A stretch of 53,449 bases of DNA from E44-bin32 sp034430615 (GCA_034430615.1 DAOUEJ010000065.1:1-53449), one strand, 5' to 3'; counted from the stretch's first letter, positions 38,837 through 47,209 are shown. Program-made: numbers and translations. The notes: generated by a model from the sequence alone, not told the origin.

Positions 38837-39527
38837 ACCGCATGTCCTCGTCGTTGACGACGAAAAGTCGCTCCGGGATTTCATCCGCCGCAATCTGGAC
38901 GTGCGTGGATACCGGGTCCAAACAGCCGCCAATGGCCTCGAAGCATTGGCCTTGATCACGACAGAAAACTTCGATCTCATCATCCTGGACCTGATGATGC
39001 CGCATATGGACGGCCTAGAGACGACCCGCCGGGTGCGTGAAACCTCGATCGTGCCGATCATCATTCTCACCGCGCTGGGTGAGGAGAACGACAAGATCCG
39101 GGCCTTCGATCTCGGCGCGGATGATTACCTGACCAAACCCTTCGGCGTGGAAGAACTTCTGGCGCGCGTGCGTGCTGTGCTCAGGCGGTCATCCTGGCGC
39201 GAAATCCCGAAAGGTGATGAGCGGCATGTGCTCCAGCGAGCGGGTGTTACCATCGACCTCGACCAGCGCCAGGTCACACATCATGGGCAAGAAATCGACC
39301 TGACCCCGACCGAGTTCGAGCTGCTGCATGTCTTGATGCGCGACGCCGGAATTGTTCTCTCCCATCGTGACCTGCTGCACCGGGTGTGGGGACCCGAGTA
39401 TCAAGACGAAGTGGAGTATGTCCGGGTCTACATCGGTCGGCTGCGCCGCAAGCTCGAACGCGACCCGCTGGAACCCGAGCTTCTCCTGACAGCGCGCGGC
39501 GTCGGCTACCGCTTCACCCGCGAATAG
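38829..39527 (+). CDS. OmpR/PhoB-family response regulator
   Basis: A 232-residue regulator overlapping the kinase gene by eight bases. The receiver has VLVVDDEKS, LIILDLMMPHMDG and DDYLTKPF; the winged-helix domain has LTPTEFELLHVLMRDAG, VWGPEYQDEVEYVRVYIGRL and ARGVGYRF at the end. It is the likely cognate of the Cache kinase. The liv-type genes 190 bases downstream are the nearest candidate target. ATG 38829 gives MPEPHVLVVDDE, a normal N-terminus; a longer upstream frame has no support. Confidence 0.94.
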   Translation: MPEPHVLVVDDEKSLRDFIRRNLDVRGYRVQTAANGLEALALITTENFDLIILDLMMPHMDGLETTRRVRETSIVPIIILTALGEENDKIRAFDLGADDYLTKPFGVEELLARVRAVLRRSSWREIPKGDERHVLQRAGVTIDLDQRQVTHHGQEIDLTPTEFELLHVLMRDAGIVLSHRDLLHRVWGPEYQDEVEYVRVYIGRLRRKLERDPLEPELLLTARGVGYRFTRE

Positions 39528-39600
39528 GAATTTCCCGCTCGTTTTCGAAATATTTATATTTACCGCAGCTTGTTTATCCCATTTTCACCCTTAGATGAAA

Positions 39601-39645
39601 GAATAGGGTCGAGGCATGTCAGCTCAGGCCTTTGGCATGCTATTC
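39601..39645 (+). promoter_or_regulatory. Leader hairpin before the substrate-binding protein gene
   Basis: GCATG (39614-39618) pairs with CATGC (39636-39640), extended by GAATA (39601-39605)/TATTC (39641-39645) with a bulge. A GAGAGGAGG purine run follows at once without a start codon at usual distance. The 190-base gap upstream of the gene (39528-39719) contains this element and an AT-rich stretch likely holding the promoter. Confidence 0.35.
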
Positions 39646-39719
39646 GAGAGGAGGTGCTTCGGTCGCGACCTACTGCCGACGAAATCCCCCACTACCCCAT
39701 TCCAGAGGAGAAGGAAGAA

Positions 39720-41063
39720 ATGAAAAACAGGCTGTTTACATTATTAACCTTGCTCGTCTTAGTTGCACTTGCGCTCGGCGCGTGCGCTCCAGCGGCCGCT
39801 ACTCCGACCGAGGAACCCATTGCTCCTCCAACGGAGGAAACCTCGGAAGAGCCGATGGCGACAGAGGAACCAGAAGCCCCCCCGATGACTGAAACCACGC
39901 TCAAGCTCGGATATACCGCCTCGCTTACCGGCAATTTGAACGTTTCATCCGGCCGGCAGGACAAGGGTTTGCAGTTGTGGATTTCGGATGTAACCGCAGC
40001 AGGCGGTTTCCAGGTCGGAAACGAGATGGTGACCTTTGAACCTATCTTCTATGATGACGAAAGCACGAATGAGCGCGTGCAGGAGCTGTATACACGCCTG
40101 GCGACCGAAGACAACGCCGACTTCCTGATAAGCCCCTACTCGAGCGGCCTGACCGGCGCATCTGCCGTCATCGCCGAGCAGTACGGAAAGGTCATGATTA
40201 CAACCGGTGCTGCCTCCGATTCGACCTATAAACTGGGCTACACCGGCGTCTACCAGGCCTACACGCCTGCCAGCCGCTACCTGGTCGGAGCCGTTGATCT
40301 GCTCCAGACCCTGGATCCAACCATGACCAGGGTCGCCTTTGTGCATGAGAGCGACCAATTCTCGACCGATGTTGTGGCTGCCGCTGCAGCCTATGCTGAA
40401 TCGCTCGGGTTTGAGGTTGTCCTGAACGAAGCTTATGACACGGGCACGACCGACTTCGGCCCCTTCATCAACAAGATCGAAGCGGCTGCACCCCAGGCAC
40501 TGATGGGTGGTGGACACTTCCAAGATGGATCCACTTTCGCCAAGCAGCTCTTCGAAAAAGGTGTCGAAATAGCCTATGTCACGTTGCTTGTGGCGCCCCC
40601 CGAACCGGATTTCGCCGAGCTGGGTGATGCTGCTTTCGGCATCATTGGACCGAGCCAGTGGGAGCCGCTGGCCGAGTTTTCACCCGAGTCAGCCGCGGCT
40701 GCCGGGTTGGAGTGGTTCGGGCCATCGAGCGCCGAGTTCGTCGATGCCTATGTCGCTGCATACAGCGAGCAACCCTCCTACCATTCAGCTGGCGGGTACG
40801 TTGCTGGCCTGATCCTGCAGAAAGCCATCATGGATGCTGGATCCTATGACCCGGATGCTGTAAAGGCTGCTCTGGATGCGATGGACGTCCTGACCTTCTA
40901 TGGTCGGATCAAGTACGATACGTCCGCCGAATCGCACGGCCTGCAGCTGGGCCACAGCATGGTCTACATCCAGTGGCAGAAGGACGATGCAGGAACCCTG
41001 TTGAAACAGGTCGTCTGGCCGCTGGAAGGGGCTAGCGCGGAAACGATCTTCCCGATCCGCTAA
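39720..41063 (+). CDS. ABC importer substrate-binding lipoprotein, branched-chain amino acid type
   Basis: A 447-residue extracellular binding protein. MKNRLFTLLTLLVLVALALG then ACAPAAA is a lipoprotein signal with lipobox LGAC, followed by a Glu/Pro/Thr linker to about residue 58. The binding domain is of the LivK/AmiC type (Peripla_BP_6): LKLGYTASLTGNLNVSSGRQ, VTFEPIFYDDESTNERVQEL, FLISPYSSGLTGASAVIAEQ, and TTGAASDSTYKLGY. ATG 39720 follows AGGAG at nine bases. It is the first gene of a complete importer. The exact ligand (branched-chain amino acid, amide or other small compound) cannot be told from the sequence. Confidence 0.93.
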   Translation: MKNRLFTLLTLLVLVALALGACAPAAATPTEEPIAPPTEETSEEPMATEEPEAPPMTETTLKLGYTASLTGNLNVSSGRQDKGLQLWISDVTAAGGFQVGNEMVTFEPIFYDDESTNERVQELYTRLATEDNADFLISPYSSGLTGASAVIAEQYGKVMITTGAASDSTYKLGYTGVYQAYTPASRYLVGAVDLLQTLDPTMTRVAFVHESDQFSTDVVAAAAAYAESLGFEVVLNEAYDTGTTDFGPFINKIEAAAPQALMGGGHFQDGSTFAKQLFEKGVEIAYVTLLVAPPEPDFAELGDAAFGIIGPSQWEPLAEFSPESAAAAGLEWFGPSSAEFVDAYVAAYSEQPSYHSAGGYVAGLILQKAIMDAGSYDPDAVKAALDAMDVLTFYGRIKYDTSAESHGLQLGHSMVYIQWQKDDAGTLLKQVVWPLEGASAETIFPIR

Positions 41064-41081
41064 ACCAAACACAGATCCACT

Positions 41082-41113
41082 ACCTGCAGGGGGCTGAACG
41101 GCCCCCTGCAGGT
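41082..41113 (+). promoter_or_regulatory. Intra-operon hairpin between binding protein and permease genes
   Basis: ACCTGCAGGGGGC (41082-41094) pairs perfectly with GCCCCCTGCAGGT (41101-41113) around TGAACG, without a T-tract. Such hairpins commonly stabilise the 3' end of binding-protein mRNA, raising its level over the permeases. Confidence 0.6.
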
Positions 41114-41136
41114 AAGCCGAAGGATAGGAGCAACCT

Positions 41137-41997
41137 ATGTTCGATATCTTGCTTCCGTCGCTGGTCGACGGCTTAATGATCGGATTTGTCTACGGGTTGG
41201 CGGCGATGGGCCTGAGCCTGATCTGGGGCGTGATGAACGTGATCAACCTCGCCCACGGTCCGATCATCGCCCTGGGCATGTTTGGGCTCTACCTGGCCTT
41301 CAACACGCTCGGGTTAAACCCCTACCTGGCGCTGATCCTGGTCGCCCTGGCCGGGCTTCTGTTAGGCGTGCTGATCTACTACGTCGCCGTACAGCGTGTG
41401 CTCACTGCACCACACCTCTCCACGCTGCTGGCAACGTTCGCGGTGAATATGATCCTGATCGGTATCGGAACGGCGATCTTCAGCGTTTCCCCTTACAACG
41501 TTGATTTCTCGATGGGCAGCATGGACTTCGGTCCGGTCCGTGTACTCTGGACCCGGGTTGCAGCCGCCCTGGCGGCGCTGATAGCAACCGGGCTTTTGTA
41601 TGCCTTTCTCTTCCGCACGCGCCAGGGTAAGAACATCCGGGCCGTGGCCAATAACCGCGTGGCCGCAGAATTGATGGGTATCCCGTCCTCGCGTGTACTC
41701 GCGCTCAGCTTTGGGATCGGAACCATGCTGGCGGCCACCGCTGGCGGCTTGATCGCCACCTTCTTCCCCTTCACGATCCTGGCCGGCGGCGGTTACGAGC
41801 TGCGCAGCTTCGTGATCGTCGTGCTCGGCGGTCTGGGCAATCCGCTCGGGGCGCTGGTCGGTGGCCTGATCCTGGGCATGCTGGAGGGCGTCATCCCGGT
41901 CTTCATGCAGACCAGCTGGGTGCCGGTGATCGAATTCGCCCTCTTCGTTTTCATCATCATCATCCGTCCAAGTGGACTTCTGGGGAGCCGAGTATGA
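41137..41997 (+). CDS. livH: Branched-chain amino acid type ABC importer permease LivH
   Basis: A 286-residue membrane permease with about eight hydrophobic helices. Typical LivH text: LPSLVDGLMIGFVYGLAAMG, LSLIWGVMNVINLAHGPIIA, and the late SFVIVVLGGLGNPLGALVGG, which holds the ATPase-contacting loop. AGGAG about seven bases before ATG 41137 supports the start. It overlaps livM by four bases (ATGA). Confidence 0.95.
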   Translation: MFDILLPSLVDGLMIGFVYGLAAMGLSLIWGVMNVINLAHGPIIALGMFGLYLAFNTLGLNPYLALILVALAGLLLGVLIYYVAVQRVLTAPHLSTLLATFAVNMILIGIGTAIFSVSPYNVDFSMGSMDFGPVRVLWTRVAAALAALIATGLLYAFLFRTRQGKNIRAVANNRVAAELMGIPSSRVLALSFGIGTMLAATAGGLIATFFPFTILAGGGYELRSFVIVVLGGLGNPLGALVGGLILGMLEGVIPVFMQTSWVPVIEFALFVFIIIIRPSGLLGSRV

Positions 41998-42962
41998 AAA
42001 TCTACACAAAACCCGGCTTCTGGCTGCCGATCGTCCTGGTAGCCCTGGTCGGCCTGTGGCCGATCATCACCGATAATGCGGCCAATCGAGAGGTCGTGTC
42101 TTCGATCCTCGTTTCTGTTGTCCTTGCTTCCAGCCTCAACATCCTGCTCGGTTATACAGGCTATGTAAGTTTCGGTCACATCGTCTTCTTTGGCTTTGGC
42201 GCCTACACTGGTTTCTACCTGATGAGCGTCCAAGGCTGGTCGATCTACGCTGCCATGATCATGGCCGGCCTGGTGCCTGCCTTCCTAGCCTTCCTGCTTG
42301 GCAAAGCCATCTTGCGCCTGCGAGGCGCGTACTTCGCACTGGCCACGATCGGGGTGAATGAGGCGGCACGCGCCTTTATCAAGAACTTCGAACCTATGGG
42401 CGGTTCGGTTGGCATGCAGCTGAACTTCAAGATCTACAATGACTACGGCGGAGCGGCCCAAGCCCTGTGGACAACGTTCTACCTGATGATCGCCGTCACG
42501 CTCGCGGTCATCATCGTCAGCTACCTGGTACGCTTCTCGAAGTTCGGGCTGGGTTTGATGGCCATCCGTGAGAATGAGGATGCAGCCGAAGTGATGGGCG
42601 TGGTAGCACCCGATTCGAAGACCTGGGCCTACGTCATCTCGGCTATCTTTCCCGGCATCGTCGGGCTGCTTTTCTTCTTCAAGAATGCGACCATCTTGCC
42701 CGGAGACGCCTTCCGGCTGCACCTCTCAATCGAGACGATCGTGATGGTGATGCTGGGTGGTGCGGGCACGGTGCTGGGGCCGATCCTGGGTGGAGCGGGC
42801 TATCAGCGCTTACGCGGTACGCTGCTCGTCACGCCGCTTTTCCGTAATATCCAGCTGGTCGTTGCCGGCGTCCTGCTCCTGATCATCATCCTCTTTATCC
42901 CAGCCGGGATCGTCGGGTGGCTCCGCGATCGGTTCCCAAGCCTGCGGAGGGTGCTGGAATGA
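41994..42962 (+). CDS. livM: Branched-chain amino acid type ABC importer permease LivM
   Basis: A 322-residue permease. It has SSLNILLGYTGYVSFGHIVF (LivM signature), LRGAYFALATIGVNEAARAF, and VMLGGAGTVLGPILGGAGYQ, with a charged C-terminal end WLRDRFPSLRRVLE. It forms the translocation pore with LivH. It is coupled on both sides by ATGA overlaps. Confidence 0.95.
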   Translation: MKIYTKPGFWLPIVLVALVGLWPIITDNAANREVVSSILVSVVLASSLNILLGYTGYVSFGHIVFFGFGAYTGFYLMSVQGWSIYAAMIMAGLVPAFLAFLLGKAILRLRGAYFALATIGVNEAARAFIKNFEPMGGSVGMQLNFKIYNDYGGAAQALWTTFYLMIAVTLAVIIVSYLVRFSKFGLGLMAIRENEDAAEVMGVVAPDSKTWAYVISAIFPGIVGLLFFFKNATILPGDAFRLHLSIETIVMVMLGGAGTVLGPILGGAGYQRLRGTLLVTPLFRNIQLVVAGVLLLIIILFIPAGIVGWLRDRFPSLRRVLE

Positions 42963-43708
42963 TCCTTCAAATTCAGAACGTGAGTAAGAATTTCGGCGGC
43001 CTGCAGGCGCTGAGCCATGTAACCATCGATCTGCCCGAAGCACAGATCCTGGGTTTGATCGGTCCGAATGGCGCTGGCAAGACGACCCTCTTCAACGTCA
43101 TCAACGGCATCTACTCACCCAGCGAGGGGCGTGTGTTGTTCCTGGGGAAGGACGTTACCGGAAGCAAACCCTACCGCCTGGCAAAAATGGGCATGGCTCG
43201 CACGCACCAGATCGTCCAACCGCTGAATGAACTCAGCGTACGCGAGAACGTCATGGTTGGCGCGTGCTTCGGTGAGGAGAACCATGGCATGACACGCGCT
43301 GCGGAGATTGCTGATGAGGTCATTGATTTCGTGGGCTTGGACGAGCGCAAGGAACAATTGGCGATCAACCTCAACGTAGCTCAAAAGAAACGATTGGAGC
43401 TGGCCCGGGCGTTGGCTGCGAGACCCAAGTTGCTGCTGCTGGATGAGGTTCTGGCAGGCTTGAACCCATCCGAGATTGCCGGTATGGTGCAAACCGTGGC
43501 CGCGATCCGTGAGCGAGGTGTGACGATCATTATGATCGAGCATGTCATGCATGCCGTCATGAAGGTCTCCGACCGAATCTTCGTCCTCGACTACGGCCAG
43601 CAGATCGCCGAAGGGACGCCCGATTCGGTCTCTCAGGATCCGAAGGTGATCGAAGCCTACCTGGGTGATCCCAAGCTGGCCGAAGAGATCGCAACCCGCA
43701 CGAATTGA
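42959..43708 (+). CDS. livG: Branched-chain amino acid type ABC importer ATPase LivG
   Basis: A 249-residue ABC ATPase. Walker A is in LIGPNGAGKTTLFNVINGIY and the Walker B in PKLLLLDEVLAGLNPSE. The switch histidine is in IIMIEHVMHAVMKVSDR. The signature region reads LAINLNVAQKKRLELARALA, a degenerate form of LSGGQ in which the conserved serine-glycine pair is absent. MILQIQNVSKNFGGLQALSH is the typical start; ATG 42959 overlaps livM (ATGA). It pairs with LivF. Confidence 0.94.
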   Translation: MILQIQNVSKNFGGLQALSHVTIDLPEAQILGLIGPNGAGKTTLFNVINGIYSPSEGRVLFLGKDVTGSKPYRLAKMGMARTHQIVQPLNELSVRENVMVGACFGEENHGMTRAAEIADEVIDFVGLDERKEQLAINLNVAQKKRLELARALAARPKLLLLDEVLAGLNPSEIAGMVQTVAAIRERGVTIIMIEHVMHAVMKVSDRIFVLDYGQQIAEGTPDSVSQDPKVIEAYLGDPKLAEEIATRTN

Positions 43709-43719
43709 GGTGCTGTGAG

Positions 43720-44430
43720 ATGCCGATTCTAGAGATAAACGCACTCGAATCAGGGTACGGTGAGGTCCAGATCCTATGGGGGATCGATCTCAAGTTAGAA
43801 CCTGGGCGCCTGACCTCCCTCGTCGGTGGGAACGGCGCGGGTAAGACCACCACGTTACGCAGCGTAATGGGGTCGATCAAACCCTGGCGGGGCTCGGTCA
43901 AGTTCGAAGGCCAGGAGATCAGCGGTTTACCTGCCTATAAGAAACCGGATTTGGGACTGGTCCTCGTCCCTGAAGGCCGTCAGCTCTTCACAAGCATGAG
44001 TGTGGACGAGAATCTTGAGATGGGCGCTACAAACAGCCGCGCCAGGGCACATTTAAAGGACAATATCGACAAGGTCTATGAGCTCTTCCCCCGCTTGAAA
44101 GAACGCCAGAACCAGCAAGCGGGCACGCTCTCGGGTGGAGAACAGCAGATGCTGGCCGTGGCCCGGGGCTTGATGGCCGAGCCCCAGGTCTTGATGTTTG
44201 ATGAGCTCTCACTCGGGCTGGCGCCTGTGCTCGTATTAAACCTGTTCCAAACGCTGCGCCGCTTGAAGGATGAGGGCCTGACGATGCTGCTCGTCGAACA
44301 GAACGTTCACCTGGCGCTCTCGATCAGCGACTACGCGTATGTGCTGAGCGAGGGACGTGTGACCCTCGAGGGCCCTGCCGAACAGGTTTCCAAGGATAAA
44401 ATGGTTCAAAAGGCGTATCTGGGGATCTGA
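43720..44430 (+). CDS. livF: Branched-chain amino acid type ABC importer ATPase LivF
   Basis: A 236-residue ABC ATPase. Walker A is in LVGGNGAGKTTTLRSVMG, the intact signature in AGTLSGGEQQMLAVARGLM, and Walker B in PQVLMFDELSLGLAP; the switch histidine is in MLLVEQNVHLALSISDY. The start MPILEINALESGYGEVQILW and the end KAYLGI are typical. ATG 43720 has GAGGTG at seven bases. It is the last gene of the importer, followed by a terminator at 44461. Confidence 0.95.
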   Translation: MPILEINALESGYGEVQILWGIDLKLEPGRLTSLVGGNGAGKTTTLRSVMGSIKPWRGSVKFEGQEISGLPAYKKPDLGLVLVPEGRQLFTSMSVDENLEMGATNSRARAHLKDNIDKVYELFPRLKERQNQQAGTLSGGEQQMLAVARGLMAEPQVLMFDELSLGLAPVLVLNLFQTLRRLKDEGLTMLLVEQNVHLALSISDYAYVLSEGRVTLEGPAEQVSKDKMVQKAYLGI

Positions 44431-44460
44431 CCAAGCACGAAACCCTCTGGTATTAACATT

Positions 44461-44486
44461 GAACGCCGCGCCTCTGGCCGGCGTTC
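44461..44486 (+). terminator. Terminator of the liv-type operon
   Basis: GAACGCCG (44461-44468) pairs with CGGCGTTC (44479-44486). It lies 30 bases after the livF stop. The next 150 bases, up to the hairpin at 44646, show no gene. Confidence 0.65.
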
Positions 44487-44645
44487 TACTAATTCTCCAA
44501 GTCTCACTTCGTTTATATTGAGACTCGACGAGCTTGCACTCAATTCGTTGTGTGACTCATTTTACAGATACGTCTAAACCCCGATCACTTTTGCTCCCAC
44601 AGTCTATTTCGAATAGCCCGTGCAGCAGTTAAATGCGTGTTTGGG

Positions 44646-44687
44646 AATATAAACAGGGGCATGAACGATTGTGCCCCTGTTTATATT
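44646..44687. terminator. Perfect 16-bp inverted repeat, terminator of the XRE-cupin gene
   Basis: AATATAAACAGGGGCA (44646-44661) pairs perfectly with 44672-44687 around a ten-base loop. The AT-rich base of the stem provides a T-tract on either strand. It lies 50 bases beyond the minus-strand gene's stop. Confidence 0.75.
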
Positions 44688-44737
44688 TGCGCGTGATCAA
44701 TCCTCTTGCACGAGGCCGTAACAGTGCGGCCTACCGA

Positions 44738-45349
44738 CTACTCTCCCGTCATGTGATGCTGCAATGGTTCGTCACCCGCCTCGAAACCGGAAAGTACAAA
44801 GATCACACTGGTGACCAAGGGCCCCGGGTTTCGCCAGCGGTGCCGCAGGTGGGCGGCGAAAAGAAGGGTATCACCGGCAGCCAGCGTGTAGATTTCGCTG
44901 ACCACCTGGTACTCGAGCTGCCCACGCAGGCAGAGCACAAACTCATGACCGCTGTGCTCGATGAGATCAGGCCCGCCGTTCGCCCCGCTCTCGAGCGTCA
45001 GGGCAAAGGGCTCAACCCTCCCGGAGAATTGTTCCCCCCCAAGCCCCTCCCACAAGCCGCGGGTAAAGGGGACTCGCGTGCGCTCTCCAGATCGAATATA
45101 CACAACCTCAGTAGCTTGCTCCTCTCCAACCTGGAAAAGAGCAGTAATCGGTATCTCGAGCGCGTCGGACACCTTGTAGAGCGTGCTTACAGAGGGTGAT
45201 GTGCGTCCGCGCTCAATCAAACTCAGGGCATTAGCTGAAATGCCACTGCGCCTGGCCAGTTCGCGAATCGAGTGTCCGCGCACCTCACGTAGGTGACGTA
45301 AACGTGTACCCACATCCACCGATATCGCTTCATCGTCTGAAGGATGCAT
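44738..45349 (-). CDS. XRE-family transcriptional regulator with cupin domain
   Basis: A 203-residue regulator. The HTH domain (about 15-70) reads LRHLREVRGHSIRELARRSG, SANALSLIERGRTSPSVST. The C-terminal cupin (about 108-185) has EHSGHEFVLCLRGQLEYQVV and TLAAGDTLLFAAHLRHRWRN. Such regulators usually sense a small metabolite and control a nearby or distant pathway, often amino acid or polyamine use. It diverges from the YwiC-like gene, with about 100 bases between. Confidence 0.93.
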   Translation of the reverse strand: MHPSDDEAISVDVGTRLRHLREVRGHSIRELARRSGISANALSLIERGRTSPSVSTLYKVSDALEIPITALFQVGEEQATEVVYIRSGERTRVPFTRGLWEGLGGEQFSGRVEPFALTLESGANGGPDLIEHSGHEFVLCLRGQLEYQVVSEIYTLAAGDTLLFAAHLRHRWRNPGPLVTSVIFVLSGFEAGDEPLQHHMTGE

Positions 45350-45438
45350 CGCGTTCGATCACTTCTTGCTCACACATGGGTTGAACCGGCTGTATGTATA
45401 TCATTTCCACCCTCGCCTGCCAACCTGACTGAAGGATT

Positions 45439-45444
45439 TATAAT
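45439..45444 (+). promoter_or_regulatory. -10 box (TATAAT) six bases before a GTG start
   Basis: TATAAT at 45439-45444 is followed by CAGCGG and GTG 45451, so the expected transcript begins at the start codon. Confidence 0.45.
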
Positions 45445-45450
45445 CAGCGG

Positions 45451-46290
45451 GTGAAAGCTCGTCTTCGATTCCAGCGTTCTCCCTTCCGAAAACTGTACGC
45501 CGTTCCCGCTGAACACGGCTCCTGGATCTGGTGGATCGGTCCTTTGACCCTTGGTACGGCCGCAGCAGGTCGCATCACGCCGGATCTTCTGCTCCTCACG
45601 GTCGCCATGCTCGTGGCCTTCCTCATCCGTCAACCCGTGATCCTCTTCGTGAAGGTCAAGAGTGGGAGACGACCGGCGGCAGACCTTGCTCCAGCAGTCT
45701 TCTGGGTTGTTGTGTATGGCTTGATCCTTGTGGCGGCAACGATCACCCTCGTCCTTTTAGGACACGCTCGCGTGCTGGTATTGCTCCTGCCCGGCCTGCC
45801 AGTATTTGCCTGGCACCTGTGGCTCGTTGCCCGCAGAGAAGACCGCGGCCAGCGCGGCATCGAAATCGTCGGTTCGGGCGTGCTGGCCCTCGCCGCTCCG
45901 GCTGGGTATTGGGTTGGTTATGGGTCTGAAGCCACGCTGCCCTGGCTCCTGTGGTCGCTATCCTGGCTGCAATCCGCAGCCTCGATCGTCCTTGTCTACC
46001 TGCGCCTCGAGCAGCGCCAGTGGAGCTCGCAGCCGGACTTGCCCGATCGCATTCGCAACGGTGCCAGGACGTTGGGCTACCATTCGGTAAACCTGCTCTA
46101 TGCTGGAATTCTCAGCAACCTGGGGTTGATACCGTGGCTTGTCGCTGCAGCTTTTGGAGTGCTGCTAGGTGATGCACTCGATGGAGTGCTGCGGCCCGCG
46201 ATCCAGCAGCGCCCATCGCGTATCGGACTGCGTCAGCTCGCAGCGAGCACTATCTTCTTTGTCACCAGTGCGGCTGCTTACCTGATCTAG
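45451..46290 (+). CDS. YwiC-like integral membrane protein
   Basis: A 279-residue membrane protein with about eight hydrophobic helices. The diagnostic N-terminal motif VPAEHGSWIWWIGPLTLG resembles the PxEHGxW motif of YwiC-like proteins. Later QPVILFVKVKSGRR and RTLGYHSVNLLYAGILSNLG fit as well. Its function is not established; the family occurs beside anaerobic respiration genes in some bacteria. GTG 45451 has no ribosome-binding site but a TATAAT box directly upstream. No other start gives the motif. Confidence 0.85.
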   Translation: MKARLRFQRSPFRKLYAVPAEHGSWIWWIGPLTLGTAAAGRITPDLLLLTVAMLVAFLIRQPVILFVKVKSGRRPAADLAPAVFWVVVYGLILVAATITLVLLGHARVLVLLLPGLPVFAWHLWLVARREDRGQRGIEIVGSGVLALAAPAGYWVGYGSEATLPWLLWSLSWLQSAASIVLVYLRLEQRQWSSQPDLPDRIRNGARTLGYHSVNLLYAGILSNLGLIPWLVAAAFGVLLGDALDGVLRPAIQQRPSRIGLRQLAASTIFFVTSAAAYLI

Positions 46291-46363
46291 GCCTCTCACT
46301 CCATACGTTGAGAGCCATTTCCTTCCTGGGATATCTTGGTTCGATCGTGACTGCCAGGCAGCT

Positions 46364-47143
46364 TCAAGGTTCTGTCGAGAGGTTTTCCCAGGTCAGGACG
46401 CGCATCCGGCGCCAGAGTTGATCATCCCGCACACGGCCAGCGAAGTCGAGCCAGGAGCGCTCGATGGACCGCCACCCCCGGCTGGTTGTGATGAGCCACA
46501 TGTGCAGCTCCACGTCCAACTGCTTGGCGAGCGCGCTGCCAACCAGCAGCGTTCGAGCGAGCTGGTAGTGCTGGTTGCAGGGAGGAGAAGCCGTATCCAG
46601 TGTTGGACGGGCGTCCATCTCCAGTACATCGGCCATCAAACCCGGTCCCGGTTCCCAATACTGGCACGGGGTGTCGCTCCGATCCCCCGCGCTGTGGATC
46701 TCCGGGCAGCGACCAGTCTGATAGCGGGCACACCGTCCCGGGCTGGACATGTGCTTGACCTCCACCACCACCAGGCGCCTTTCCCCGACCAGGATCAGGT
46801 CGATCTCGGTCTTTGGACCGGGACCATCGACTGCCTCGAGCACCTGATCGAGCCCACGCAGCCTTCCCCCTTCGATCGAGAAACCCCAGAAGTACGGGGT
46901 CAGCGCATCGTCCTCAACGGTATTTCCGTCATTTGCCGTTCCCCAAACGAGTCTAACACCGGCCAGCCTCTTCCATGAGACGTAGGGTGAGCACAAGGGG
47001 TAGAAGCGGTTCCAGAGAAGAGCGTTCTCAGACTGCGAATGGGTGAAGTTTGAGATCACGGATTGGGGCAGGACCTCAAAGATCTGTTCCTGCTCCCCGT
47101 GAAGAATGCGCCGAGCGAGCGGTCTCACCTGCTTCTTGCTCAT
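46364..47143 (-). CDS. PD-(D/E)XK nuclease-like protein with four additional cysteines
   Basis: A 259-residue protein. ATG 47143 (MSKKQVRPLARR) follows GAAGGA. The nuclease motif is KTEIDLILVGERRLVVVEVK: Asp115 and Glu128-x-Lys130 fit the PD-(D/E)XK core. Immediately after lie Cys138 and Cys146 (RCARYQTGRC), Cys160 and Cys189, which could bind zinc or an iron-sulfur cluster. The N-terminal part includes FTHSQSENALLWNRFYPLCS and a late QHYQLARTLLVG helix. No methyltransferase or helicase is adjacent, so it is not an evident restriction system. The nuclease fold is moderately sure; the biological role is unknown. Confidence 0.75.
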   Translation of the reverse strand: MSKKQVRPLARRILHGEQEQIFEVLPQSVISNFTHSQSENALLWNRFYPLCSPYVSWKRLAGVRLVWGTANDGNTVEDDALTPYFWGFSIEGGRLRGLDQVLEAVDGPGPKTEIDLILVGERRLVVVEVKHMSSPGRCARYQTGRCPEIHSAGDRSDTPCQYWEPGPGLMADVLEMDARPTLDTASPPCNQHYQLARTLLVGSALAKQLDVELHMWLITTSRGWRSIERSWLDFAGRVRDDQLWRRMRVLTWENLSTEP

Positions 47144-47209
47144 ACCAATGATTCCTTCACTTCCAGTATGTGCACATTCATTCTCGTCCACGCTGCATCC
47201 TAAGAATTG

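Noticed and set aside
40000..40523. Long minus-strand open frame antisense to the substrate-binding protein
   Set aside because: Mirrors the codon structure of the binding-protein gene and lacks motifs; same reasoning for the antisense frames of livH and livG.
46418..46978. 186-residue plus-strand frame opposite the nuclease-like gene
   Set aside because: The minus-strand frame has a coherent PD-(D/E)XK motif, while the plus frame is low in structure and has no start signal.
46364..47143. Part of a restriction-modification system
   Set aside because: No methyltransferase, specificity subunit or helicase gene is nearby; only a nuclease-like fold can be claimed.
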